Shown here piece by piece: positions 48,724-59,938 of a stretch of DNA of 64,000 bases. The notes under the pieces are model-generated. The model was not told the DNA's origin and searched no databases. It saw only the letters and a program-made list of their open reading frames with translations. The DNA is taken from contig VZDJ01007747.1 in NCBI GenBank assembly GCA_008694505.1, positions 43,854,388-43,918,387 of the forward strand, in the 5' to 3' direction. Numbering within the stretch: position 1 is the first letter of the stretch; each line of letters begins with the position of its first letter. This DNA comes from Cyanoderma ruficeps. Lineage: Eukaryota; Chordata; Aves; Passeriformes; Timaliidae. A program made the position numbers and the translations under genes.

Positions 48724-48787
48724 GAAGACCTAAGATACTGTTTTGTTATGGTGCTGCTGTTTTGTATAAGATGAACCAGACATCTCT
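48724..48787. repeat. Unclassified dispersed repeat, copy 2
   Basis: Second copy of the repeat at 43050-43112. 'gaagacctaagatactgttt' and 'tgttatggtgctgctgtttt' are shared, with a short deletion relative to copy 1. Confidence 0.75.
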
Positions 48788-49031
48788 TTCTTCACTATCT
48801 TTGCTCAGACTTGCCTTACATCTTCCTACAAGGTGCCAAATTAACTGTATGTATTCCACTAGGATTGCAAATTTTCAAAGACATGAGTTGTTTCAGGTGA
48901 TGACCCATTTTTGGCAGAAATCCTTCTTTCTTCTTGACTCTAGGTGATGAAGTTCCTAATATTGGCACTTCAACAAATGCCCATAATCAAATAGTCTGAG
49001 CAGGGCTTGTTGGGGAACTCTTTTTGCCTGC

Positions 49032-49082
49032 TTTGGGCCATTTTTAGCCCAAATTTTATTGGGCTATTTATTTTAGCCCGAA
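49032..49082. other. Four alternating hairpin arms in AT-rich DNA
   Basis: Arms in order: TTTGGGC (49032-49038), GCCCAAA (49047-49053), TTGGGCT (49059-49065) and AGCCCGAA (49075-49082). Neighbouring arms are complementary, so more than one pairing is possible. The spacers are AT only (apart from one C). Confidence 0.7.
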
Positions 49083-50071
49083 TTTATTTTATTTATCTGA
49101 AATGTCGTCCAAAAGACCAAAAATCAGAGCTGAAGTTCCTGTCTGTACAGACCATGGTAGGGATTGGGCAATCATTCAGTCATTAGGACTGAGTTACAGA
49201 TGATGAAGCACAGCCAAGGCAGGTTGAAGCACACAGCAGTGGGTGTAGGAGCTAATCTGAAGTACCTGATCAAGTACCTGCCAAGACACTGCTCCTCCCC
49301 AAAAAGCAGATTTCCAACAGGATTTGGGAGTGAAGTTGAGTGCAGGAAGGAGGGAAGGTTGGAGGGAAGGAGTTTCAAGGTTTGGCTTTCCATCTTGTTA
49401 CCCCCACCCTGATCTGATTGGCAATAAATCAAACCACTGTTCCCAGTCAGATTTTCTCTCCCCTGTCCTGCTGAGGAGTGGGACACGGTGGCTTTGGTGG
49501 GCACCTGACATCCAAACAGGGTCAACCTGCCACGAACAAAATATTGGAAAAAGAAATCTCAGGCTACAGATTCACTCATGAGTCTTTTTCTTTCCCCACA
49601 GTCTCAGAATTCTGAGTGTCCTTGACTATCTTGCGTGGGTTCACCCACTTAACCCCAGGACTCTGCTTTTAAATAACCTTTCTCAAAATTTGTGATTTTA
49701 CTTAGGAGTATTACAAACCTCTGCCCTTGTGGAATTTGCCTCTTTCCAGTGTTACCAAGATGGAAGAAGTTACAGCTAAAGAACATAATTTATGATGGGA
49801 AAAAAAAAAATAAGCTGAAGTTGCTAAGCCACATGGGAGAAATGGGGTTTAATAAGGGCATAGACTTCAGTCTGCCAATTCCCTGCCTGAACATCTCTCA
49901 ATGTAAGCAAAGCACATTTGTGTTGAACTTTTTCAATTGCCTCGAGCTCAGCCCAGGATTAGCTTTGCACTAATCTTCAAAATTGGGAATGACCTGAACA
50001 TTTCCTGCAAGGTGAGCTCAGACACAAATACGGGAATCATTTGAATGTCATAAATTACCTCCACTCTCCTC

Positions 50072-50088
50072 TGTGTGTGTGTGTGTGC
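50072..50088. repeat. (TG)n microsatellite
   Basis: About eight uninterrupted TG units. Confidence 0.9.
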
Positions 50089-51404
50089 AATTATAAGTAA
50101 ATAAACAAATCCTGATGTTTTGTTCTTCTAAAGAGCCTGTGGAAGCTTTTTTCAGAGCTAGGCTGACAAATTGAGTGTTTAATTTCCTATAGAGGCAATT
50201 AAGTTCTGCCTGTTTCTAAATGCCCCTCCTCCTTTTCTGCTTCCTCTCCCTCACTTCACATTTTCTCCAAGTGAACAACATTTCTGCCCTTTGCATTGGA
50301 TTATGTGTATGAGGAATTTTGAAACCGCAGAATGTAAAATATATGAGCACTGAACGAAGAATTCAGTGAGGTTTTCCATGGCCTGAGGTAAACCAATCAG
50401 TTTGTTGCTGCATATCACATCCAAGCTTTGACCTTGCATGAGCCAACAAACTGCTTCCCAAAAGTGGGAATCTGCAAATGCACAAAAACCTCAATAAAAC
50501 GTTATGACCCTTATCCTGATGCTTTCAGATCTAGTGCTACCAGCCTTCCATGCCACGGCTCTGCAAAAAAAAATATTATTAAATTATAAACCAAGCACAT
50601 TCGTTTGCTAGCCATTCCTAGTTCTAGAGGGGTTCCCAAAGTATATTCCCAGATGGAATATATCTGATAAGTCAAATAACCTGACAGTCAGTCTGAAGTT
50701 CCCCTGTGTATATAAAAACATGCTGAATTTCTATTTCTGCCAAAAAGCATTTAATCATGTGCTTAACTCTGACTCCCATCAAAGGCAATTACTGTGAAGA
50801 GGAGACTGTTTGGTATTTCTGTATGCAGCCCATCTACTGACTCAATATTGAGGTAAGTGCTTGCTTAACATTTTCAGGAGCACTCAAATATCAACAAATT
50901 CTGGATGCAAATGTATTTGATGGACACAGATTTGGTTTTCTCAGTTACAAGCTGGTTAGACAAAACAGTCCATGTGAACTGGTATTAAAATATGTTCAAT
51001 ATATTTTAAGGTCTTCATAGATAACTGTGATCATTTACAAAATGCCAGCTTAGTCAAAGCAACCACTAAATCATCTGTGGGAAACAACCTATAAGGACTA
51101 TGATGGAACAAGTGACTTTGAACCTAGATTTATCTACATTCAATTAGATAATGTTGTTTTTCAACTGCTATAGCAAAATAGCCTGCTCATCTCAACAGTA
51201 GGAAGAAAATAGTGCAACAGTTGTTTCTTATGGTGAAAAAAATTACAAACTACTGATGGTCTGAAGAGAACTACGAGCAAATCAGGAGTGACTCATGAGC
51301 TGGATTCATCCTGGCTGCATGTTGAGGTCAATGGCTTTCCAAGGGAAGTTTCTTACATGGAATTCCGTATGCTTGATCCTACTGCCACACCCAACACATT
51401 TACA

Positions 51405-51845
51405 TGTTCACGGAGGGGCTGGGGAAGGGTCTGGAGGACAAGTCTGTGAGAAGCAGCTGAGGGAGCTCTTGGGGGGCTCAGCCTGGAGAAAAAGTGGCTG
51501 AAGGGAGATATTATCAATTTCCACAGGTCCCTGATAGGAGAGTGCAGCCAAGTGGGGGTCGGGCTCTGCTCCCAGGGAACAATGGACAGGACAAGGGGAA
51601 ATGGCCTCAAGTTGTGCCAGAAAAGAGGTTTAGACTGGACATTGGGGAAAATTCCTTCACCCAAAGGGTTGTCCATCCCTGGCAGAGGTTGTTCAAGGCA
51701 ATGGTGGTGTCCCCATCCCTGAAGGAATTTAAGAGCCGTGGATGTGGCACTTGGGGATGCAGGTTAGTGGTGGCCTTGGCAGTGCTGGGGGAATGGTTAG
51801 GCTTGATCGTAAAGGTATTTTTCAATATAAATGGTTCTATTATTC
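51405..51845 (+). mobile_element. CR1 LINE 3' fragment
   Basis: A plus-strand CR1 with many ordered 3'-UTR blocks: 'ggggctcagcctggagaaaa', 'aacaatggacaggacaaggg', 'gaaatggcctcaagttgtgc', 'aggtttagactggacattgg' and 'gtggccttggcagtgctggg'. The end is 'aatggttctattattct', a decayed octamer tail. It is 5'-truncated. The open frame across it is incidental. Confidence 0.95.
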
Positions 51846-54800
51846 TAATTCCTTATTATTTGTCTTAGCACCAGGAAGCTGCACTGGCAGAAGAGGATTA
51901 TCCTGTGTTGGGTACTGTGGAAACACACCCTGAAAAGGAAGATCATCCCTGAAGAATTTAAATGTGAAAAGAGGTGAAACACAAATGAATACGATGACCC
52001 TGGGAAATGGAGGAAAAGAAAGGAATGGAACTGTTCAGTATCACAGGACACAGCCTCAAGAGGACTTCTGAATTTTCAGAGAACAGAAACACATCTGGGA
52101 GCACGTGTACCTGTCACACCTTGCCCTGACAGAATCCTGCCTTCCTGTCAGTCTAAAGGCTAGGAAAACATAACCCGTGGAGCACCCCTATACCTCTTTT
52201 CCAGCTGCTCATGGAGCTTAGGATCTTAGCTTAAAGCAGGTGCTGGGCATGCCTAAACACACCTAAGACAGCTAAAGCTAGGAGAGATGAATCCCAAGTG
52301 ATGGGAATTTGAATAAGAGTTTTGCCTCAAAGTCAAGTAGAAAAGGCTGGTGTTTTGTTTGTTTTTATTTTAAGGCGTGTTGAGAAAACGTCTCCCTGCC
52401 CTCAACCATGATCCCTTGCCTGAAGGATGACACAAGCTGTCTGAATTCGTGGATGAACACAGGAACGGCTGAAGAGAACGAAGACAGCCCTGAGGGATCA
52501 CAGGGAAGGATTATAAACTTGGTTCTGACCTTGCTGAGCTTGAACTGGTACATAATCACACTGGAGATGATGTGAGCTTGCCTGGAGGGAGACTGGAGTA
52601 AAGAGATCAATCTCTGAGCTTCCTGCTTAGAAAGGATGAACATTTTTCCTGAGAGTTACCTACAGGTGATTGACAGATGAAGATCAAGAAGGACCAAGGA
52701 AAATGGCCTTCTAAAACACAGGAAATATTTACCAGATGGGAGGAGGAGGCAGGGTGGAAAGAAGAGTCTGAACGCATTTTCTGGTTCTGGCCTTGCTTGA
52801 TGATACCATGGCCACAGCTAAACTGACTCTGGTGTAATCTCTTTTTGTCATTGCAGAGGGGTTCAGGGATGCCCTAATGCAGCTTCCAGCAGGCAGATAT
52901 TGGGAGGCCTTCCTGGAAATCCAGGTGGTTTCCCAATGTTTTTATCCTCACTCTTGGCAAGCAGGAGATACTCAGATTAAGAGCACATTCATCTGCTTAG
53001 TGAAGAGTTTGCTGTCATTCTTGGAGGCTGCCTCTCCACTGCTAAACTAAAAGGGGAGAAAAAAAAATTCTGCAGACCTAAATTGCCTTTTTGAGGTTTG
53101 CTATGAGGTAATCCAAGTGTGTTTTGGAACACAAAGCCTGCTGAGGCAGCTTTGGAGAACTGTCCTTGGTGGAAAGAAAGTTCACACATTCTCCACACAA
53201 TGTCCCAAGAGCAGCCCCATTCCCAGACCACTCCGGGGCATCCAGTGGATGGTAAAAGAGCACCATGGAACACGTCAGTGATTAAACAGCTTGGGCAGTC
53301 ATGGATTAGCACTTTAACTAAATTCCCTGCTGCATTTGACAGCAAACAGTTCAAGAACCTGGAGGAGCACTCCCTGGCATTGGTCTGCTCTTATGATTTA
53401 ATTCCTTGAGGAACAAGAGGAGTGAAATCCCCTCACACAGAAAACTTAAAAGAAAAAATCAACAACTCAGAACTTGTGTAAATCACATTTTTCAGTGAGA
53501 GTCAAAGCTTTCTACTGATCCATCCCACCCACTTAAAGGCATTTAACTGAGGAGTATATTAAGACTTAAGCGACCTTAGTTTTTCTCCATTGTCAAAAGA
53601 AGGAAGCAAAAGAAATTAATTATTTAGAAAGCTTAAATTCACCCTTCAAGAAGCATTTTTTTGTATCCAATATTTGTGTACTTTTTCAGCATTTGGTCAA
53701 ACTCCAGTACAATATATCATTTCAAAATAGTGACATTTTTGCCTATTCCACCGGTGATTACTGTTCTCCAGTTATAAAACATTGATTGCCAAATAACCCC
53801 AAAGTTGGGATAAAAAACTACCAACCCATGAGGCCAAAACTTCCTATCTGTCTGAAGTAGGGAGTGGAAGTTGGTTTTCACATTCACAACCACTGCTAAC
53901 TTAAAAACAAGGCAAAAGAAAGAGCATCTTTGCCATATGGAAGGTGTTGGATAAATGCTAGAAAAGGGAATAAACATCCCATGCAGAGAGAGAAAAAAAA
54001 CATTCATCTAGCCCTAGGTCATGGGACAGGAGTGAAAACTTCAGTGAAGACAATAATAGCATAATAAATGCATTCGTAATAAAAGATGATAATAAAGTAT
54101 GAAACAATATTAGCAGAGGCTGTTTGCAGAGGAGTTGGATTTTACTTTGTAGAAAACATTAGAAAGGGGAAAATGAAATCACAGCAAACACAGAGAATGA
54201 AGAGGAACATGAATGAAGAAAGGTTCTGCCTGGTAAGGTGGTCACATCTTCTCCACATGGCAGCAAGAGCACTGTCTCTCCTACTTCACAAAAGATTGGA
54301 TCCACCCAGGATTAGAACAGCAGCATCCCAATCTCCACTAGGTCAGCTGTAAAACCTTGAGTTTTTGGGGTTTACAACCACATAATCCAGCCCTGAGCTT
54401 CTACCAGCCCTACAGGAGCTGCAGTCTCCTCACCATCCCTTTATGTGCTTGTCCCAGACCTTGCCCTTACACCCTGTCAGGAGACACAGGTGCTGGCCCC
54501 ACTTGTGTCCATCCCACAGGTAATGGAAGGAGCTGGGAATCTGTGCCTTGCTCCTGATGAGCTGGGCAGTGTTAATCACTGACTGATTAATTAATGCCTG
54601 GAGGTGTTTACCCAACACCACCTCCAGGGAGGTCAGGGCTGATAAAGGACCTGTCACCTTGAAGTTCCTGTAAAAGCCTCCCAATGGCATCTTTCAGATT
54701 ATTTGAGTTTTTTTAACATTCCCTGTCTTATGTATAAAAGTCTAGGAATGCTTGATCTATGGATTTTTATTTGTGTGTACTTAGAAACAAACCTCCACAG

Positions 54801-54937
54801 ACATAACCATGCACCCATGTATGCAGATGAGAGGCAGTGGGCACTTTAAGTCACTGGAAATTTGGTTTGCTGCTGTTAATCCCATTCTTTTCCATGTGGT
54901 TTCATTTCCTGGCTTGCTTTATCAATACAGAACAATC
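51846..54937. other. Unique non-coding sequence
   Basis: About 3.1 kb without a recognised repeat or gene. Frames reach about 121 codons (minus, 52989-53354), without domain or splice support. Confidence 0.5.
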
Positions 54938-55335
54938 ACAGGGTCACAGAATAGAATATCCTGGGTTGGAAGGGACCCACAAGGACCAGCAATCCAGCTC
55001 CTGGCCCTGCACAACACCCCAGTAATCCCACCCTGTGCCTGGGAGCATTGTCCAAGCATTTCTTGAGCTCTGTCTCTCTGGGGAGCCTGTTCAGTGCCTG
55101 ACCATCCTCTGGGGGAGGAACCTTTTCCTAATATTCATCCTAAACTTCTTTTTCATGCCATTTCCTGAGTCCTGTTCACAGAGAGCAGAGATTGATGCTG
55201 CCCCTAATGAGGATGTTGAAGACCACGATGGGTTTCCCCACAGTTTCCTCTTCACCAGGCTGAATAAACCTTCAGCCACTCCTCCTGCAGCTTCTCCTCT
55301 AGACCCTTCTCCATTTTTGTGGCCTTCCTTTGGGT
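54938..55335 (-). mobile_element. CR1 LINE 3' fragment
   Basis: Minus-strand CR1: 'cacagggtcacagaatagaa', 'tcctgggttggaagggaccc', 'gcctgggagcattgtccaag', 'ttcctaatattcatcctaaa', then the distal block 'ctgcagcttctcctctagac'. It is one of the longer and better preserved copies here, and of the same subfamily type as the piece at 14136. Confidence 0.95.
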
Positions 55336-55595
55336 GTTACTGCTTTATATCCTTAATCTTGACATATCCTTATGACATGGCTCAGGAAAATGGACTGTCC
55401 AAAATCTAGATGATGATTAAAATCTATCTGGTTTCTAACTGCATCAGCATCCTGACTTATCTCCCTACATGATATTGCATAAAATATCAATGTTTCTAAC
55501 GAATCTGGTAGTGCCAGTTGGACAATGAAGGAACATGAGGCTGGGGGTGAAGGAGAGGGAGTGACTGCAGTATCTCTGCTTTGGCTGAGCTAAAG

Positions 55596-56051
55596 TGATG
55601 CCTCAAGTTTCAGCTTTCATGTTTTTCAGATTCTGTGCTGCCCAGGGGTGCAGTTCTCAGCCTCACATTCAGTGTCAGTCAGCTCTTCACAGAGTAGAGG
55701 CAAAACAGATCCTTTCCCTGCTGGAGACCAAGGACAATGAGTACAATTTTCAGGCCCAAAAGCACAAACAACGGTGGGCAGAAGAGAGAAAACAAGAAGG
55801 GTGGGACTTCATAATCTGAAGCTGTAATTAGACAATTAAAAACCAATATGGAAATGGACCAAAACTTAAAAAAATGTAAGACTTCATGACCAGTTAGGCA
55901 TTTTGTGACCATTCTTAGCCCACCTTGGCTGTAGCCCTGGTCAGGCTCCTGTGCTGGCCTAGGTGTGGCCCTAAAGGCCTTTTAATAAATATCTGCTTTA
56001 TTCTCTAGCTCTGTCCAGTCTCTGTTCCAGGTCAGCCTTCCCAAGGCATCA
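55596..56051 (+). mobile_element. Solo LTR, family C, copy 3 (full length)
   Basis: This 456-bp element is bounded by a perfect terminal inverted repeat TGATGCC...GGCATCA. Its first 220 bp match 27505 onward, and its whole length matches the reverse complement of 17687-18137. A poly(A) signal AATAAA is at 55984-55989, about 60 bp before the 3' end. The flanks (CTAAAG left, GAAGCA right) do not form a clean duplication. No retroviral genes adjoin, so it is a solo LTR. Confidence 0.85.
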
Positions 56052-56818
56052 GAAGCACTGTGGGACTGCACCCTTGGAGGGCACTTAGGACTGTACAGTG
56101 ATTTACAGGCACCCTTATGTATCCACACGGCAAGAGCATGTGTGGTAAGAAATGTGGCAGAAAACCTTGGACACAGAAAAATGTTAATAAAAGCTTCGGG
56201 GAATGACAGCGCCTTGTCTTTCTGTAAAGTTTCTAGCACACGATGGCAGCCAAAAAAGGAGAAAAATAAAAATCAAAAGATTAGCAGGCCTCTGGAACAG
56301 AGGAGGCTGGCGAGGGAAAAATTCCCAATCTGAAAAAGTTCACGTGTGGAAATGAGGCGTGAGCCCTGCCATCAGTTTGAAGCGTGGCTGATGGAACACA
56401 GCGAGCGTGCTCAGGTGAAGGCAGCAGAGACAGCAGCAGATGATTCACAGCCACATGGCTCTCATCCTATTAAATGGAAATGAAGCATCCACAGCCCGGG
56501 CAGCAGCTCAGGGGAGGATTGTGGCTGTGGCCATGAAATAGCAACGGGTGAGGGATTTTCCAATTATTCAAACAACAGTGAGTGAGAAGGGCTGCCCTCC
56601 AGCTCAGAGATGCCGTGAGTGCTGTAGCCACAGTCACACTTCCAGAGGAGTTATTTACAAAGCTTTATGAGCTCCCCTCAGTTCAGTGTTGGAACCCTGG
56701 GCACTGAGAATTTTAGACTTTTTGTGCTGACAGGCACTGACCCCCAAGAAAATGCTGCATTCGACCTGAGGCCTTGGAAGAGGTTTCCAAAATTGAGTGA
56801 TAGCACTGGGATTATGGG
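56052..56818. other. Unique non-coding sequence
   Basis: No repeat or gene is recognised in this 770-bp GC-richer stretch. Confidence 0.5.
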
Positions 56819-57231
56819 TGTGGAGTTTGAATAGAAGTGTGTAATATCACAAGGTGGAAAACTTAAGAGTTTAGGGTTTTAGACTATAGTAATATATATA
56901 AAGCAAGATGGAGGTTTTAGGGCACAGGCTCAGTCCTTCTTTTTCACCTCCTTCTTCATGGGTGTGGGTGGTATTTTGTAATTGGGTAGAAAAGCCCGCA
57001 TTGCAACCCATGGGGGGTTGGTTATTGGGTTAAAAGTAAAAAAATTTAGGTGTCATTTCATAATTGGAAAATTCACCTTTTAAATGCCTTGTAAAGAGAT
57101 AGAGACGAAGGAATTTTTCATTTTGTTAGCTAGAACTCACAGGTTGTGAGACTAATATAGATAAGAATTAATAAACATCTGACTCCAAACACAAAACACT
57201 GTCTCTCGAGCATTTAATCCCGACTCTAGCA
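56819..57231 (+). mobile_element. LTR-like element, family E
   Basis: It starts TGTGGAGTTTGAATAG and has an AT-rich 'gtaatatatataaagcaaga' segment, a poly(A) signal AATAAA at 57170-57175 and a U5-like end 'ctctcgagcatttaatcccg' to 'actctagca'. This order of signals is that of a plus-strand LTR, and the wording is familiar from songbird ERV LTRs as I remember them. Only one copy is present in the window, so the borders are inferred. TATGGG lies directly left (56813-56818) and again at 57287-57292. If that is the target duplication, the right border is 57286. Confidence 0.6.
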
Positions 57232-57384
57232 AAAAAAAAAGATAAAAAACAGCAGTTCAGCACACGTTTAACTCCAACTTTAAGGCTATGGGATATAAGG
57301 ACTCATCTAGATCCATTAAAAACTCTCCTCTCCTCAGGAAGATAGTTGGATCATACTGGAAGCTCACTCTGGGGGTCTTCTGAT

Positions 57385-57920
57385 TGAGGTCCAGTCTTCC
57401 AGAACCAGGGAAAAATTCATCAAAATCAGGGGAAGTGGTTCTTTGTCACATCAGTCATGGACAAAGAGGACACACTTCAAAGTTTCGGCGGCCCAAGCCA
57501 TACTTTAATGTTACTGTCTATTTTTATACAGTTTTCAAAGCCATGGTGTTTAATTTTAATTGGTTAGTAACATTCCTGCCCCTCAGTCCATTAGTTACAG
57601 GGTGCTTGTGTGAATACGTGCTGAGGCTCTCTCTTTGCACAGGTGTTTACATTTTTTTTCTTTGTGGGTTCTCACTGGATAGACTTTTTATTTTTCACAG
57701 ATGCAAACTGCCTTCTTACAAGAATAGATTGTTACGCAAACTGATTCTAATTCTTATGATTCTTTCTCATGGGAACTTAACAGGCTAACTAAGCTTCACC
57801 AAAATAACAAGGCCTAATTATACAAGGCCTTTCTTTTATGAGGTTTTACCTATGTGTAACTCTTCTACTCTTCCATCATCTTTGGATCTCAGGCTCTCAA
57901 AGAAACCATCTGTTCCCATG
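57385..57920 (-). mobile_element. Probable LTR-like element, family F
   Basis: On the minus strand a TATAAAAATAGA box (complement of 57517-57528) is followed by an ATTAAAG signal (complement of 57503-57509). Then comes 'ggcttgggccgccgaaactt', a composition typical of an LTR promoter and U5 segment. There is no second copy here, so the borders are only approximate. The plus-strand 134-codon frame over this region is a shadow. Confidence 0.4.
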
Positions 57921-59630
57921 CATCTTCACAATGGGAAAAACAGCTCCAGAGAAAGTTTGAGACCATTGGTCTTCTTTGACTTTTGTTTTTCATCCTTCAC
58001 CATCTGCCCTCCTTTCTTCAAGTGAGTAATAAGAGGTTTTTAGGTGCCCCAGAAAGAGAGGACAGAAGGTGTGGAAGCTGTGGACATAGACCATTCACCA
58101 TTCCTATCAGGATGAGTAAAGCTGTGATGGCATTGGAGCAATGAGTGTGTCCTAAAGCTATTCCTGAGGTGACAAAATCTTAGCAGGAGTGTGGGTACAA
58201 ACACACAAAGGTAAATGCAGGTACTGCAAACCCACCTTTTACTTTTCCTCATCCTGCCAGGTACTGAGCAGTGCTGAGTCAGTTTTCTGTGAATTTTGTT
58301 CTCTCTTCCTTAGGAAGTTGCTGCCAAAGCACAAGTGTCTTCAATCAACAAAAAATAGCACCTTGTACAGAAATAGGAGAGCTACACAAAATCAAATCAA
58401 ATGGGATTTAAAAAACATATGGAAGGAAAACACCTCCCACCAAGCTTGACCATCATCAGCTCCAAATTCATATAGTCAAGAGAAATACTGAGATTCCCTT
58501 TTCACAGCTTGTTCTACTATTCTGTCTTAGGTGTGGCAAAAGGAATTGCTGAGGATTTGTTGCTTCTTTTTCCCTCTGTATCTGTTCTGCCACCTTTAGT
58601 GATTGAATGGTAGACTGGATTTTTTTTTTCCAAAAGGAAACAGTTCTATTTAAGCTCAAGGTTTGACTCGAAGCCAGCAGAAGGCATACAATGGGTAAAA
58701 AGATTTTCAGGCTTTTATTTTAATTCACCTTCACAGACCATGTAGGTCTGCCCTGCCAGGCCATCAGACAGCATGTAATCTACACAGGAAGGGAGAGATA
58801 TTGAAATACAGGTACTGAAATAGCATTTCTGTAGCTTTTTGTATAACCCGTACAGTCAATGAGGAAACATCCCACCTATTTGAAATCAATATCTAAGGAT
58901 GGGATCAATGGTACTTCCACAGGTGCCAAAATCCTTTTCCATTGACTGCTGAGAACCCAGACAATGACCTTGGGTCAGGCACTGAGCTTTTAGATGCGTC
59001 TACATAAATGAGTAGCCTTTGCTGTAAATTCTCAAGGCTTTCTGCTGCTTTCAGTAGTCAAAGGAGAGCTTTCCCTTCCTCTGATACTCTCAGCAGGACA
59101 GCCTGTGGATCAATCTACATACTGCTTCACAGACAAAAATGATAATTTTTTTCTGCATTCCTGGAGCAGGAGGGGCTGTAAATGTTGTCCCCTTTGCTTT
59201 TTTTTTTTTCCCCTCGAAGCTATGTGTAAGGCAGTGAGATCTTAGCAGAGAGGAAATGAAGTTCAAGAACACTCAGTAGAATGTCCTGTCATGTCATGTG
59301 GGAGTGATGCGAAGTTAAACTCTCCCCTGCGGTGGAGATAAAAATTTATCAGGTTCTGGTATGGATGAACATCCCTGTTACCAGGGACATCATTTTCAAA
59401 TATTGTGCTGCTCCAGGTCATTCTTAAATCACACTGGCTGTTGGGATGATTGAGGTGCATAATGTGAACTCAGAGACTCATGGTTACTCTCACAGACAGC
59501 AAAAATATTACCTTATTTTTTTCTGCATTAGCGGTCAAAAAGTAAGTTAGGATTGTGATAAGAAAATGTGATTTGTGGGTTGGGTTTCACTTCTGGCTCT
59601 TTCACGCTTACCTTGAGTAGTGCCTAAAGT
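57921..59630. other. Unique non-coding sequence
   Basis: No repeat or gene is recognised. T-runs lie near 58620-58630 and 59197-59210. Frames are at most about 86 codons. Confidence 0.5.
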
Positions 59631-59635
59631 GTCAG
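59631..59635. repeat. Target-site duplication, left copy (GTCAG)
   Basis: GTCAG next to the left border of the family-D LTR, repeated at 59934-59938. Confidence 0.7.
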
Positions 59636-59636
59636 A

Positions 59637-59933
59637 TGTGGTTTGTCGAGGCTGGGAGTGTCCCACTTCAGGGACAGAAAGACAAGCAGGCACACACAGC
59701 GTGAGGGAACAACTCTTCTCCACTTTATTCAAAAATCTAACTCCATTATATACATTTCTACAGAGGTCAAGAGATTGGCTACTTCAGGTTGCCGCCTCTA
59801 CAACCTGGATGATGGACATCACCATCAATCATTTCTTCTCTCAGAGGAGCACTATGTAAACATTCTAAAAATTCACATTGTTTGCATGAAGCTGCGTGAG
59901 ACAAAGACAGAAGGCAGAAAACTCAGGGCAACA
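59637..59933 (-). mobile_element. Solo LTR, family D, copy 2
   Basis: This 297-bp element aligns with 25589-25890. It runs from TGTGGTTTG to GGGCAACA on the plus strand, keeping the TGTTGCCC start when read on the minus strand. The poly(A) signal GAATAAAG is the complement of 59723-59730, and a TATATAAT box is the complement of about 59744-59752. The GTCAG duplication on both sides supports a complete insertion. No retroviral genes adjoin it. Confidence 0.8.
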
Positions 59934-59938
59934 GTCAG
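59934..59938. repeat. Target-site duplication, right copy (GTCAG)
   Basis: Right-hand partner of 59631-59635, directly after the LTR end. Confidence 0.7.

Larger units (their letters stand above)
48212..51404. other. Mostly unique non-coding sequence
   Basis: Apart from the items at 48724, 49032 and 50072, no repeat or gene is recognised. A minus-strand frame of 117 codons (49172-49525) has no recognisable domain. Confidence 0.5.

Noticed and set aside
51494..51868. A 124-codon plus-strand frame
   Set aside because: It lies entirely within the CR1 3' region, which is non-coding in CR1 elements.
57384..57788. A 134-codon plus-strand frame with hydrophobic stretches
   Set aside because: It is antisense to an LTR-like promoter region. 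The hydrophobic residues come from T-rich DNA.
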